A stretch of 13,021 bases of DNA from DAONBD01 sp964525485 (GTDB lineage Bacteria; Patescibacteriota; Gracilibacteria; UBA1369; LOWO2-01-FULL-3), in contig CAZGHH010000026.1 in assembly GCA_964525485.1 (NCBI GenBank), positions 1-13,021 on the forward strand, given 5' to 3'. The first letter of the stretch is position 1. Each line of letters opens with the position of its first letter. The notes below the pieces were generated by a model. That model was not told the origin of the DNA, did no database searches, and was given only the letters and a program-made list of their open reading frames with translations. This document shows positions 1 to 6,140 of the stretch, in pieces. The position numbers and the translations under genes are program-made.

Positions 1-537
1 ACTTCGGAGTTTATGACTTTCGCTAGTTTGGAAGAAAAATTTAATGCTGCTAATTGTAAATTAGTTGGTTTGTCAGTTGATGGTCTTTACAGTCATATTG
101 CATGGCTTCGTACTATCAAAGAAAAAATTGAATATAAAGGAATGAAAGATGTGGAGGTTAGATTTCCTTTGATTGAAGATATTACTATGGAAGTGGCCAA
201 AAAATACGGGATGATCCAGCCTGGAGAAAGCAATACCAAAGCTGTTCGCGCCGTTTTCTTTATTGACCCCAAAGCAATAATCAGAGCAATAATTTATTAT
301 CCTTTAAGTTTAGGTAGAAATTTTGACGAATTGTATCGCGCCTTAATTGCTATGCAGACAGCTGATAAATTTTCTATTGCTACGCCAGCTGATTGGAGAC
401 CGGGCGACGATGTGATTGTGCCAACCGCGGGTTCTTGCGGAGTGGCCAAGGAACGAATGGATAATCAAAAAGATATTCATTGTTATGACTGGTTCTTCTG
501 TACTAAAAAACTTTCCAAAGAGGATTTGGAAAAGTAG
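1..537 (+). CDS. Peroxiredoxin, Prx6/archaeal 1-Cys-like subfamily (5'-truncated by window edge)
   Basis: Thiol peroxidase that reduces H2O2 and organic peroxides in the cytosol. The reading frame is open from base 1 (TSEF before the first Met at 13). This matches the residues just after the peroxidatic Cys in the family motif PxxxTxxCTxE, so the catalytic Cys lies upstream of the window and the Met at 13 is internal. Counting from that Met, the body has the family pattern LVGLSVD (17-23), the conserved Arg in KAVRAVFFIDP (76-86), GRNFDEL (101-107) and ATPADWRPGDDVIVP (123-137). The long C-terminal arm places it with Prx6 and archaeal thioredoxin peroxidases rather than AhpC. The arm ends in C157-x5-C163 (CYDWFFC), the same spacing as the two extra C-terminal cysteines of Aeropyrum ApTPx, suggesting an intramolecular disulfide relay; that role is inferred. 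It stops at TAG and converges on the next gene. Confidence 0.93.
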   Translation, partial: TSEFMTFASLEEKFNAANCKLVGLSVDGLYSHIAWLRTIKEKIEYKGMKDVEVRFPLIEDITMEVAKKYGMIQPGESNTKAVRAVFFIDPKAIIRAIIYYPLSLGRNFDELYRALIAMQTADKFSIATPADWRPGDDVIVPTAGSCGVAKERMDNQKDIHCYDWFFCTKKLSKEDLEK

Positions 538-583
538 TTTGCTACTGCGGGTATGTATTATGATTTTTAATCATTTGGATTTT

Positions 584-602
584 GTTCGAAATAGTTTCGA
601 AC
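584..602. terminator. Inverted repeat between convergent genes, possible bidirectional terminator
   Basis: GTTCGAAA (584-591) and TTTCGAAC (595-602) form an 8-bp perfect stem with a 3-nt loop, with T-rich sequence on the right (TTTGT) and, on the other strand, an ACAAAA-type flank. A second small hairpin, ATGATT-TTT-AATCAT, lies at 560-574. Both sit between the 3' ends of the peroxiredoxin and DUF5698/DUF2179 genes, where a terminator is expected. The U tracts are poor, so the call is tentative. Confidence 0.35.
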
Positions 603-643
603 TTTGTCCGACAAATTCAACCAGTGTGGCTTACTGAAGCAGT

Positions 644-1282
644 TTATGCTGTTTCACCTATTTTGTTTTCTTGTATTCGAAATCTTTGAGGGAGCAGTAT
701 TCTTTTGAATATGCTTAAATTGAATTTTGAATTTCTACACTCTGTTTTGAGAGGATAATTTCCTTCGTTTACTTTGCTTATTTCATTCACTGAAAAGAAC
801 GCGTGAGGATTAAATTCGTTAATGATTCTGATTACATTATCTAACTCTTTGCGTTTTACCACTATGAATAACATGTTCTCAAATCCGTCTATATCTTTAC
901 CGCCTATACGGGTGAACCCGTAGTTGTTTGCTTTTAATGACTTTTGGAGGTTTGTTGTATTTTTTCTTGTAATAACATTAATCATCATTGTTCCCATCGC
1001 CAGTTTCTTTTCAATAATCATTCCGACAAGATTTCCAACCGCAAATCCTCCCGCATATGCCACGTAACATAGTGCGTTATCTAAGTTTTGCATTATTTGA
1101 CCTATAATTACGATCCATATCAATACTTCAAAAAATCCCATTATTGGCGCCATCGTTTTATTACCTTTTGAGAGAAACATTATTCTCAAAGTGCCGATAG
1201 TTTCATCTATTGCTCTAGCTAAAAAAATTGAAAGAGGGAGTACTAACCATTTATATATTTCTGGGCTGAACAAAGTTTCCAT
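644..1282 (-). CDS. UPF0316-type membrane protein with DUF5698 and DUF2179 domains
   Basis: Integral membrane protein of unknown function, 212 aa. The N-terminal half has three hydrophobic helices (about 10-27, 44-65 and 70-92) with the UPF0316 pattern: a TLRIMFLSKG segment (31-40), GFFEVLIW (49-56), QNLDN (65-69) and a Gly-rich YAGGFAVGNLVG stretch (76-87) running into IEEK-like IIEKKLAMG. The soluble C-terminal half (about 98-170) fits DUF2179, a small alpha/beta domain also found in YitT-like proteins; its VITRK and FIVVKRKELDNV strands are visible. The last 40 residues are Lys/Arg-rich and have no match I recognise. The start is the first Met of the frame and is preceded only by A/T-rich sequence without a Shine-Dalgarno. 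It has a near-consensus promoter at 1429-1457 and a leader of about 140 nt. Substrate unknown. Confidence 0.85.
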   Translation of the reverse strand: METLFSPEIYKWLVLPLSIFLARAIDETIGTLRIMFLSKGNKTMAPIMGFFEVLIWIVIIGQIMQNLDNALCYVAYAGGFAVGNLVGMIIEKKLAMGTMMINVITRKNTTNLQKSLKANNYGFTRIGGKDIDGFENMLFIVVKRKELDNVIRIINEFNPHAFFSVNEISKVNEGNYPLKTECRNSKFNLSIFKRILLPQRFRIQENKIGETA

Positions 1283-1428
1283 TTTTTTATTTTAATTTTT
1301 AATATACCTATCAGGACACCTATTCCTTTTACAGACATTTTGAGTAGGAATACAACTATGAAAACTAAAGTCTTTAAAAGTGATGATATAAGGCTTCCCA
1401 TTCGGTGTTTTTATTTTGTTATGCCTTT

Positions 1429-1457
1429 ATTATACAATAATTATTGTCAAAAGTCAA
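1429..1457 (-). promoter_or_regulatory. Sigma-70-like promoter for the DUF5698/DUF2179 gene
   Basis: Read on the minus strand, TTGACT (1457-1452) and a perfect TATAAT (1434-1429) are separated by exactly 17 nt. The spacer contains the palindrome AATAATTATT (1437-1446), a possible operator. Transcription would start near 1422, leaving a leader of about 140 nt before the start codon at 1282. This is among the best promoters in the window. Confidence 0.7.
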
Positions 1458-1501
1458 ACCTCTTGGGTCTACCGGTTTTATTTGTTGACTAGATTTTCTG
1501 C

Positions 1502-1530
1502 TTGACTTTTTCTCTTTTTTAAGCCAAAAT
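1502..1530 (+). promoter_or_regulatory. Candidate promoter of the RRM gene
   Basis: TTGACT (1502-1507) is followed after 17 nt by CAAAAT (1525-1530). A start near 1533-1538 would coincide with the first strand of the leader's closing helix. The -10 box is imperfect, so confidence is moderate. Confidence 0.45.
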
Positions 1531-1532
1531 CC

Positions 1533-1634
1533 TTGCGTAAGTTTTCTCTCGAAAAGTTCCCCTAGGCAGTGAGTACGAGTTTGCGCGCTATGTCACTCTT
1601 TGTAAGGTAAGCTAAAGTAGGAGGTCTTACGCAA
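1533..1634 (+). promoter_or_regulatory. Structured 5' leader RNA of the RRM protein gene
   Basis: A set of nested, non-conflicting helices can be drawn by hand. The closing stem is TTGCGTAAG (1533-1541) with CTTACGCAA (1626-1634), 9 bp perfect. Directly after its 5' strand is hairpin TTTTC-TCTC-GAAAA (1542-1555). A second helix pairs CCCCTA (1559-1564) with TAGGAGG (1618-1624) with one bulged A. Inside it are hairpins AGTGA/TCACT (1568-1572 with 1593-1597) and CTTT/AAAG (1598-1601 with 1614-1617). The helices abut almost without linkers. A GGAGGT anti-ribosomal match (1620-1625) is buried in the second helix but lies 29 nt before the start codon, too far to serve it as a normal ribosome site. 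I do not recognise a known riboswitch class. Autoregulation or temperature control of the RRM gene is a guess. Confidence 0.5.
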
Positions 1635-1654
1635 ATTATTTACAAAAAGTTATC

Positions 1655-1930
1655 ATGGCAAAGAAATTGTATGTAGGAAATCTTTCCTACGGCACAAAAG
1701 CTGAGGACTTACAGACTACCTTCGGGCAGGCTGGTACAGTCGAGACAGCTACAATCATCACAGACAGAGCTTCAGGCCGTTCAAAAGGCTTTGGGTTCGT
1801 AGAAATGGCTGATGATGAGGGAGCCGCTAAAGCTATCGAAATGTTCAACGGTCAAGAAGTTGACGGACGCAAATTGGTAGTTAACGAAGCTCGCCCAATG
1901 GAAGAGAGACCAAGAAGAGATCGCTTCTAA
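1655..1930 (+). CDS. Small single-RRM RNA-binding protein
   Basis: A 91-residue protein made almost entirely of one RNA recognition motif (residues about 3-80). RNP2 is LYVGNL (5-10) and RNP1 is KGFGFVEM (44-51), with the aromatic residues that stack on RNA bases present (Tyr6, Phe46, Phe48). A short Arg-rich tail (ERPRRDRF) follows. Such stand-alone RRM proteins of cyanobacteria and many other bacteria bind single-stranded RNA and are often abundant and cold- or stress-induced; the exact target here is unknown. Its codons are visibly more G+C-rich than those of the neighbours, as expected for a highly expressed gene. It appears monocistronic, with its own promoter candidate, a structured leader and a strong terminator (1977-2009). 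There is no Shine-Dalgarno directly before the ATG; the nearest motif is TTTAC 11 nt upstream. Confidence 0.95.
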   Translation: MAKKLYVGNLSYGTKAEDLQTTFGQAGTVETATIITDRASGRSKGFGFVEMADDEGAAKAIEMFNGQEVDGRKLVVNEARPMEERPRRDRF

Positions 1931-1976
1931 GCGGGGATAGATGGTTTTCTAATGAAGACAATCTAAACTTTAGAGA

Positions 1977-2009
1977 GGAAGCCCGGATCGCGCATTACGG
2001 GCTTTCTTT
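1977..2009 (+). terminator. Rho-independent terminator of the RRM gene
   Basis: GGAAGCCCG (1977-1985) pairs with CGGGCTTTC (1998-2006), giving a 9-bp G+C-rich stem with one G-U pair and a 12-nt loop, followed by TTT. It lies 46 nt after the stop codon. Confidence 0.8.
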
Positions 2010-2060
2010 GTATCTGTTTTTTGTGTAAAATCCTCGCCGACTGAATTTTTTATTATTAAC

Positions 2061-2870
2061 ATGGATTTTAATTATATATTTTATGCTTTTGTTTTGACCG
2101 CTTTGGCGGGGCTTTCGACCGGTATCGGTGGTGCTATAGTTTTTTTCACCAGAACTACTAATACAAAACTTTTATCTATAGCTTTCGGATTTTCTGCTGG
2201 GGTTATGATTTATGTTTCTTTTGTTGAAATTTTTCCTCAAGCTCTTGCGTGTATAAATACTGAAATTCCAGGATGGCTTTGTGAATTGACTGCGGTTGGA
2301 GCTTTTTTTGGTGGAATTTTGATTACGGCTTTGATAGATAGATTTTTGCCTTCTTTTGAAAATCCTCATGAAGTTCATAAAGTTGAAGATTTAAAAGACA
2401 AAGAAGCGGCTAAAAAAGTTCGTAAATTATTCAGGCTTGGTGTTTTTACCGCACTTATTATCGCTTTGCATAATTTCCCGGAGGGACTTTCGACTTTTTT
2501 GATTTCTTTACAAGATATAAAAGTTGGAATTGCTGTTGCTATCGCAATCGCGATTCATAATATTCCGGAAGGAATTTCAATTTCCGTTCCGATTTATTAT
2601 TCGACTGGCAGTAGAAAGAAGGCGTTTTTCTATTCCGTTTTGTCCGGATTGTCTGAGCCTGTTGGAGCTTTTGTCGGATATTTACTTTTGACGACTTTTT
2701 TCAGTCAGGCTGTTTTTGGATCTGTGCTGGCTGCGGTTGCCGGAATAATGGTTTTTATTTCTCTTGATCAATTATTGCCGGCTGCTAGAGAGTATGGAGA
2801 GCATCATTTGGCTGTGTACGGACTTGTCGGAGGGATGGCTGTGATGGCTGTTAGTTTGGTTATTATTTAA
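2061..2870 (+). CDS. zupT: ZIP family divalent metal transporter (ZupT-like)
   Basis: Inner-membrane importer of Zn2+ and probably other divalent metals such as Fe2+ or Mn2+. It has 269 aa and about eight hydrophobic segments, slightly longer than E. coli ZupT. The two metal-site helices carry the family signatures HNFPEG (137-142) and HNIPEG (166-171), followed by the conserved LSGLSEPVGA segment (194-203). An acidic/His-containing loop (about 101-121, NPHEVHKVEDL) sits between the third and fourth helices, the usual variable loop. The start follows TTAAC immediately and lacks a Shine-Dalgarno; TAAAAT at 2026-2031 is a possible -10 box. epmA begins 8 nt after its stop, so the two are probably co-transcribed, although no functional link is known. 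Confidence 0.93.
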   Translation: MDFNYIFYAFVLTALAGLSTGIGGAIVFFTRTTNTKLLSIAFGFSAGVMIYVSFVEIFPQALACINTEIPGWLCELTAVGAFFGGILITALIDRFLPSFENPHEVHKVEDLKDKEAAKKVRKLFRLGVFTALIIALHNFPEGLSTFLISLQDIKVGIAVAIAIAIHNIPEGISISVPIYYSTGSRKKAFFYSVLSGLSEPVGAFVGYLLLTTFFSQAVFGSVLAAVAGIMVFISLDQLLPAAREYGEHHLAVYGLVGGMAVMAVSLVII

Positions 2871-2878
2871 TTTTTAAT

Positions 2879-4066
2879 ATGGGTGGTGATCGATCTTCTA
2901 ATAGTGGACGCGTATATGATAGAGAATTGGCTAAAGTGAAGAGTTTATATTTTCGCAAAATTCGCGAATTTTTTGATGGGCGCGGGTTTTTGGAAGTGGA
3001 AGTTCCTTGTATGACGCCAACTGTTGATCCGGAGCCTGCGATGAGACATTTTGAGACTGTTTTTGAAGATATGTATGGAGGTCTTGCGAATGTGGTCGGC
3101 AGGCATAGTGCTGGTGATAAATATCCGATGTATTTGGTGACTTCGCCTGAGTTTCAGATGAAAAAATTACTCGGTGCTGGGTTTGGTGATATTTATACTT
3201 TGGCACGAGTTTTTAGAAATGGTGAAGCTGGTGGAGGAAGACATAATACTGAATTTACAATGCTTGAGTGGTATAAGGTAGACGCCGGATATGAGGAAAT
3301 GATGGATGAAACTGAGAAATTCGTTAAGTGGATTGCGGGGCAGCCCGGGCTAGAAAATTTTCCAGGTTCAAAAAATCTATCCCGGGATAGAAATTGGTCT
3401 CGCAAGAGTTTAAATGATCTTTTTATTGAATATTGCGGAATTAATTTGAATGAAAATAGGGGAGTTGAGCAATTAAAAAAAACTGCAAGAGAGGCTGGTA
3501 TTGCTCGAGCAAAGGCTGGCATTCAATTTAAAGCTGATATTCAAAGTAAGGCTGAGATGTATAACGAGATGGAAGATAAATTTGGCGAGAATTTTTATGA
3601 CACAAACGGATGTGAGACTTGGGACGATGTGATGTATAAGATTTTTTTGAATCATATCGAGCCGAAGCTTGGATTTGAGAAGCCTGTGTTTGTTTATAAT
3701 TATCCTGCGAGTCAGGCGGCGCTTGCGAAGAAATGTGAGCGAGATCCGTTTTGGGCCGAAAGATTTGAGCTTTATATAAATGGAAATGAACTTTGTAATG
3801 GATTCTCTGAATTAACAGATTCGGTAGAGCAAAAGAAAAGGTTTGAAGAGCAGAATATAATTCGTACGGAGCAGGGGAGAACGACATTTCCTGTTGACGA
3901 GGAATTTTTGACTAGTCTAGAATCCCTGCGTCTTCACTGCGGAAAAGGTTGTGGTGGTAATGCTTTGGGTACTGACAGACTTTTGAAGGTTTTGCTCGGG
4001 AAAGATAAAATAGAGGATGTGATGTTGTTTCCGATAGAAAAAATGCTTGGTGAACAGGATGTTTGA
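2879..4066 (+). CDS. epmA: EF-P--(R)-beta-lysine ligase EpmA (class II LysRS paralogue) with in-frame insertions
   Basis: Activates (R)-beta-lysine with ATP and transfers it to a conserved lysine of elongation factor P. It is a class II synthetase catalytic core without the N-terminal anticodon-binding domain of LysRS, like E. coli EpmA (325 aa); this one has 395. Matches include LYLVTSPEF-like YLVTSPEFQMKKLL (85-98), motif 2 in RVFRNGE...HNTEFTMLEWY (110-132), VYNYPASQAALA (272-283), RFELYINGNELCNGF (295-309) and motif 3 GGNALGTDRL (359-368). The Ala in GNALG is the EpmA residue at a place where LysRS has Gly. Extra length comes from a segment at 61-82, an insert at 156-172 that is a palindromic repeat element, and hexapeptide repeats near 206-233. 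The downstream neighbour is efp. EpmB (lysine 2,3-aminomutase) is not in the window. The stop TGA is followed two codons later by TAA. Confidence 0.93.
   Translation: MGGDRSSNSGRVYDRELAKVKSLYFRKIREFFDGRGFLEVEVPCMTPTVDPEPAMRHFETVFEDMYGGLANVVGRHSAGDKYPMYLVTSPEFQMKKLLGAGFGDIYTLARVFRNGEAGGGRHNTEFTMLEWYKVDAGYEEMMDETEKFVKWIAGQPGLENFPGSKNLSRDRNWSRKSLNDLFIEYCGINLNENRGVEQLKKTAREAGIARAKAGIQFKADIQSKAEMYNEMEDKFGENFYDTNGCETWDDVMYKIFLNHIEPKLGFEKPVFVYNYPASQAALAKKCERDPFWAERFELYINGNELCNGFSELTDSVEQKKRFEEQNIIRTEQGRTTFPVDEEFLTSLESLRLHCGKGCGGNALGTDRLLKVLLGKDKIEDVMLFPIEKMLGEQDV
3342..3391 (-). repeat. Palindromic repeat element, copy 1, inserted in frame in epmA
   Basis: A 50-nt segment with a CCCGGG palindrome at each end: AGCCCGGGCT (3342-3351) and the perfect 16-bp palindrome TCTATCCCGGGATAGA (3376-3391). 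The reverse complement aligns without gaps to 6141-6190, with 38 of 50 positions identical by my count, including a shared GAACCTG core at the same place. Here it encodes about residues 156-171 of EpmA, in a stretch where E. coli EpmA is about 17 residues shorter, so it looks like an in-frame insertion. Confidence 0.75.
3494..3559 (+). repeat. Degenerate 18-nt tandem repeats in epmA
   Basis: GCTGGTATT, GCTGGCATT, GCTGATATT and GCTGAGATG recur at 3494, 3515, 3533 and 3551 (spacing 21, 18, 18). The protein reads AGIARAK, AGIQFK, ADIQSK, AEMYNE: an imperfect hexapeptide repeat, Ala/Lys-rich and probably helical. It lies in a region about 30 residues longer than in E. coli EpmA, so local slippage duplication is likely. 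Confidence 0.5.
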
Positions 4067-4159
4067 GCATAAGATACTAATCTGTTAAATAGTCTGTACA
4101 TGCAGGTTTTGGAAGGTGAAATTTGATTCGAAATTTAATTAAAATTTAAACTTAAAAAA

Positions 4160-4720
4160 ATGACAACAACAACAGATATCAGAACAAATATGTCGATAGT
4201 TTGGAATGGGCATACTTGGTTAGTATTAATGGCTCAATTTGTGAATCCCGGCAAGGGATCTGCTTTTACCAGGGCAAAATTAAGAAATTTGAGAACAGGG
4301 CAGGTTGTGGAGAATACTTTCAGATCTGGCGAAGCTGTTGATTTGGCTGAGGTTGAAAATAAAAAATGTCAGTATCTCTATAATGACGGAACGAATTATG
4401 TGTTTATGGGCAATGATGATTATGAGCAGTTTTCACTTGATAAAGATTTTCTTGGTGATGCGACAAAATATCTGATTGATGGAACTGAAGTCTATGCAAT
4501 GTACATTGATGGAAATCCGGTTTCTATTCAGCTTCCGCCAAAAATGGCTTTTAAAGTTGTTTCTACTCCTCCCGGAGTTCGTGGGGATACTGCGTCAGGT
4601 GGTTCAAAAGAAGCTACTATCGAAACCGGTGCAGTCGTAAAAGTGCCTTTGTTTATTGAAGAAGGTGAAACGATTAGGGTAAATACTGAGACAGGTGCAT
4701 ATGACGGAAAGGCAAATTAG
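4160..4720 (+). CDS. efp: Elongation factor P
   Basis: Binds the ribosome between the P and E sites and promotes peptide-bond formation at consecutive prolines. At 186 aa it is of normal length, with the three beta-barrel domains in order: KOW-like domain I (about 1-65), domain II (66-130) and the C-terminal domain with the signature KVPLFIEEGETIRVNTETGAY-like segment ending at about 181. The domain I tip loop reads FVNPGKGSAF, and Lys32 is the equivalent of E. coli Lys34, the residue beta-lysylated by EpmA. Its tandem position 93 nt after epmA strongly suggests that this EF-P is modified by that route rather than being the rhamnosylated (Arg) or unmodified PGKGxA type. A TTAAAC lies 8 nt before the ATG in place of a Shine-Dalgarno. 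Confidence 0.97.
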   Translation: MTTTTDIRTNMSIVWNGHTWLVLMAQFVNPGKGSAFTRAKLRNLRTGQVVENTFRSGEAVDLAEVENKKCQYLYNDGTNYVFMGNDDYEQFSLDKDFLGDATKYLIDGTEVYAMYIDGNPVSIQLPPKMAFKVVSTPPGVRGDTASGGSKEATIETGAVVKVPLFIEEGETIRVNTETGAYDGKAN

Positions 4721-4803
4721 TTTGTTTTTATGAGGATACACTCTTGTGTCAATGACTTTTAAATTAGCCGTAGATTTTTATATCGCAACATTTTTGAAAT
4801 TTT

Positions 4804-4873
4804 CACAATAAATTGTGTTTACATTCTGAGAAATGGTACTAAACTCTTCTCTTGATTATTCCTGATATATAAT
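4804..4873 (+). promoter_or_regulatory. Putative control region of the decarboxylase gene
   Basis: A perfect -10 hexamer TATAAT (4868-4873) lies 16 nt before the ATG at 4890, which would give a leader of only about 10 nt; I see no good -35 at 17 +/- 1 nt. Upstream is the palindrome CACAAT-AA-ATTGTG (4804-4817), which could be an operator or a weak end hairpin of the efp transcript. Both readings are tentative. Confidence 0.35.
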
Positions 4874-4889
4874 TTTTAACCAAAAAGGA

Positions 4890-6119
4890 ATGAACGATCA
4901 TGACAATATCTTTGAGTTTGTATCTCAAAAAGAACTTACGGGGGTGCAAAAGTTTATGAAAGGGAAACAAACTCCGTTTCTGATGATAAGTTTGAAGAGA
5001 GTTGAAAAAAATTATGATGACTTGGTTAGAAATCTTCCTTATGCGAAAGTTTATTATGCTATTAAAGCAAATCCTGAAGACGAAGTTATAAAAATGCTCC
5101 ACAAAAAAGGATCATGTTTTGATGTGGCGACGATCTATGAAATGAATCAGTTGTTTAGGCTAGGCGTTTCTCCTGATCGAATGAGTTATGGAAATACTAT
5201 TAAGAAAGAAGAGGACATTGCCTATGCATACAAGAAAGGTGTTCGTTTATTTGCAACCGATTCAAGGACTGATGTCCACAAGCTTGCAAAGCATGCGCCT
5301 GGTTCAAAAGTTTTCTTTAGAATTTTGACTGAAGGAGGTAATGCGGATTGGCCTTTGAGTAGGAAGTTTGGTGCGAATCCCGATATGATCTTCCATTTAA
5401 TTATGGAAGCGAAAAAAATGGGATTAGAGCCTTACGGACTTTCATTTCATGTAGGTTCTCAACAGCGTGAAATCGGTCAGTGGGATACCGCTATTGCGCA
5501 GTGTAAGTATTTATTTGATGCGGCAAAAGAAGAAGAAATAGAATTAAAACTTATCAATCTTGGAGGCGGGTTCCCAACTCAGTATATTCAGCCGACACAA
5601 GATCTTGAAACATATGCAGCTGAAATTACCAGATATTTGCATGAGGATTTTGGAGACGATTTACCTGAAATTATTATTGAGCCTGGTCGTAGTATGGCCG
5701 GAAATTCAGGAGTTATAGTCACCGAAGTTGTGATGGTTTCCAAAAAATCAGTTTCAAATCAATTCGATTGGGTCTATGTGGATGTGGGTAAGTTTGGCGG
5801 TTTAATTGAAACTATAGACGAGTCTATTAAATATCCTATTTATGTAGATGGACATGATACGAATGAAGGAGGAAAAGATGTAGTATTGGCTGGGCCGACT
5901 TGCGATAGTGCGGATATTTTGTATGAAAACAATAAATATAAACTGCCTGCGGATATTAAAGATGGAGATAAGGTTTTCATATTATCGACAGGTGCTTATA
6001 CCACGACTTATAGTGCGGTTTATTTTAATGGATTCCCTCCTTTGAGGGCGTATGTGGTTGATGATTTTGAAACTTGCAAAGTTTTGAGTGGAATTGAACC
6101 GAAAAATCCGAAGAAGTAG
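4890..6119 (+). CDS. Fold-III PLP-dependent decarboxylase, ornithine/lysine decarboxylase type
   Basis: Decarboxylates a basic amino acid, most likely ornithine (to putrescine) or lysine (to cadaverine), using pyridoxal phosphate. At 409 aa it matches the eukaryotic-type ODC family. Residues visible: Schiff-base lysine in YYAIKANP (Lys59), HVGSQ (187-191, His stacking on PLP), the GGGFP phosphate loop (225-229), EPGRS (264-268) and the substrate-site PTCDSADIL (336-344) with Cys338/Asp339 contributed across the dimer. GAYTTTY (368-374) supplies the late conserved Tyr. The PTCDS motif distinguishes it from diaminopimelate decarboxylase. No helical specificity element is diagnostic enough for me to choose ornithine over lysine. 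It lies 169 nt downstream of efp, with TTAAC 9 nt before the start. It converges on the deaminase gene across a palindromic repeat. Confidence 0.9.
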   Translation: MNDHDNIFEFVSQKELTGVQKFMKGKQTPFLMISLKRVEKNYDDLVRNLPYAKVYYAIKANPEDEVIKMLHKKGSCFDVATIYEMNQLFRLGVSPDRMSYGNTIKKEEDIAYAYKKGVRLFATDSRTDVHKLAKHAPGSKVFFRILTEGGNADWPLSRKFGANPDMIFHLIMEAKKMGLEPYGLSFHVGSQQREIGQWDTAIAQCKYLFDAAKEEEIELKLINLGGGFPTQYIQPTQDLETYAAEITRYLHEDFGDDLPEIIIEPGRSMAGNSGVIVTEVVMVSKKSVSNQFDWVYVDVGKFGGLIETIDESIKYPIYVDGHDTNEGGKDVVLAGPTCDSADILYENNKYKLPADIKDGDKVFILSTGAYTTTYSAVYFNGFPPLRAYVVDDFETCKVLSGIEPKNPKK

Positions 6120-6140
6120 ATGTAATGGGTTTTTATTAAA

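Larger units (their letters stand above)
1283..1654. other. Divergent intergenic region (372 nt): two promoters plus structured leader
   Basis: No protein-coding frame is supported here. From left to right it holds the 140-nt leader of the reverse gene, that gene's promoter (1429-1457), a candidate forward promoter (1502-1530) and the structured leader of the RRM gene (1533-1634). I looked for a tRNA cloverleaf and for SRP RNA, tmRNA and RNase P signature motifs and saw none. Confidence 0.7.

Noticed and set aside
584..602. GTTCGAA as a tRNA T-loop
   Set aside because: The sequence is half of a simple 8-bp hairpin, and there is no acceptor, D or anticodon arm around it.
1533..1634. Leader of the RRM gene as a tRNA, SRP RNA, tmRNA or a known riboswitch
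   Set aside because: No GGAAGG-type SRP loop, no tmRNA or RNase P signature, no cloverleaf, and no match to the cobalamin, glycine, SAM, THF, fluoride or c-di-GMP cores that I could recall. Kept as an unclassified structured leader.
3193..3887. Long reverse-strand open frames inside epmA
   Set aside because: They lie opposite well-conserved EpmA coding sequence, and their translations show no domain or composition of a real protein.
2879..4066. Recoding of TGA as glycine (Gracilibacteria code)
   Set aside because: All conserved glycines checked are GGN codons, no gene needs an internal TGA, and epmA ends naturally at TGA.
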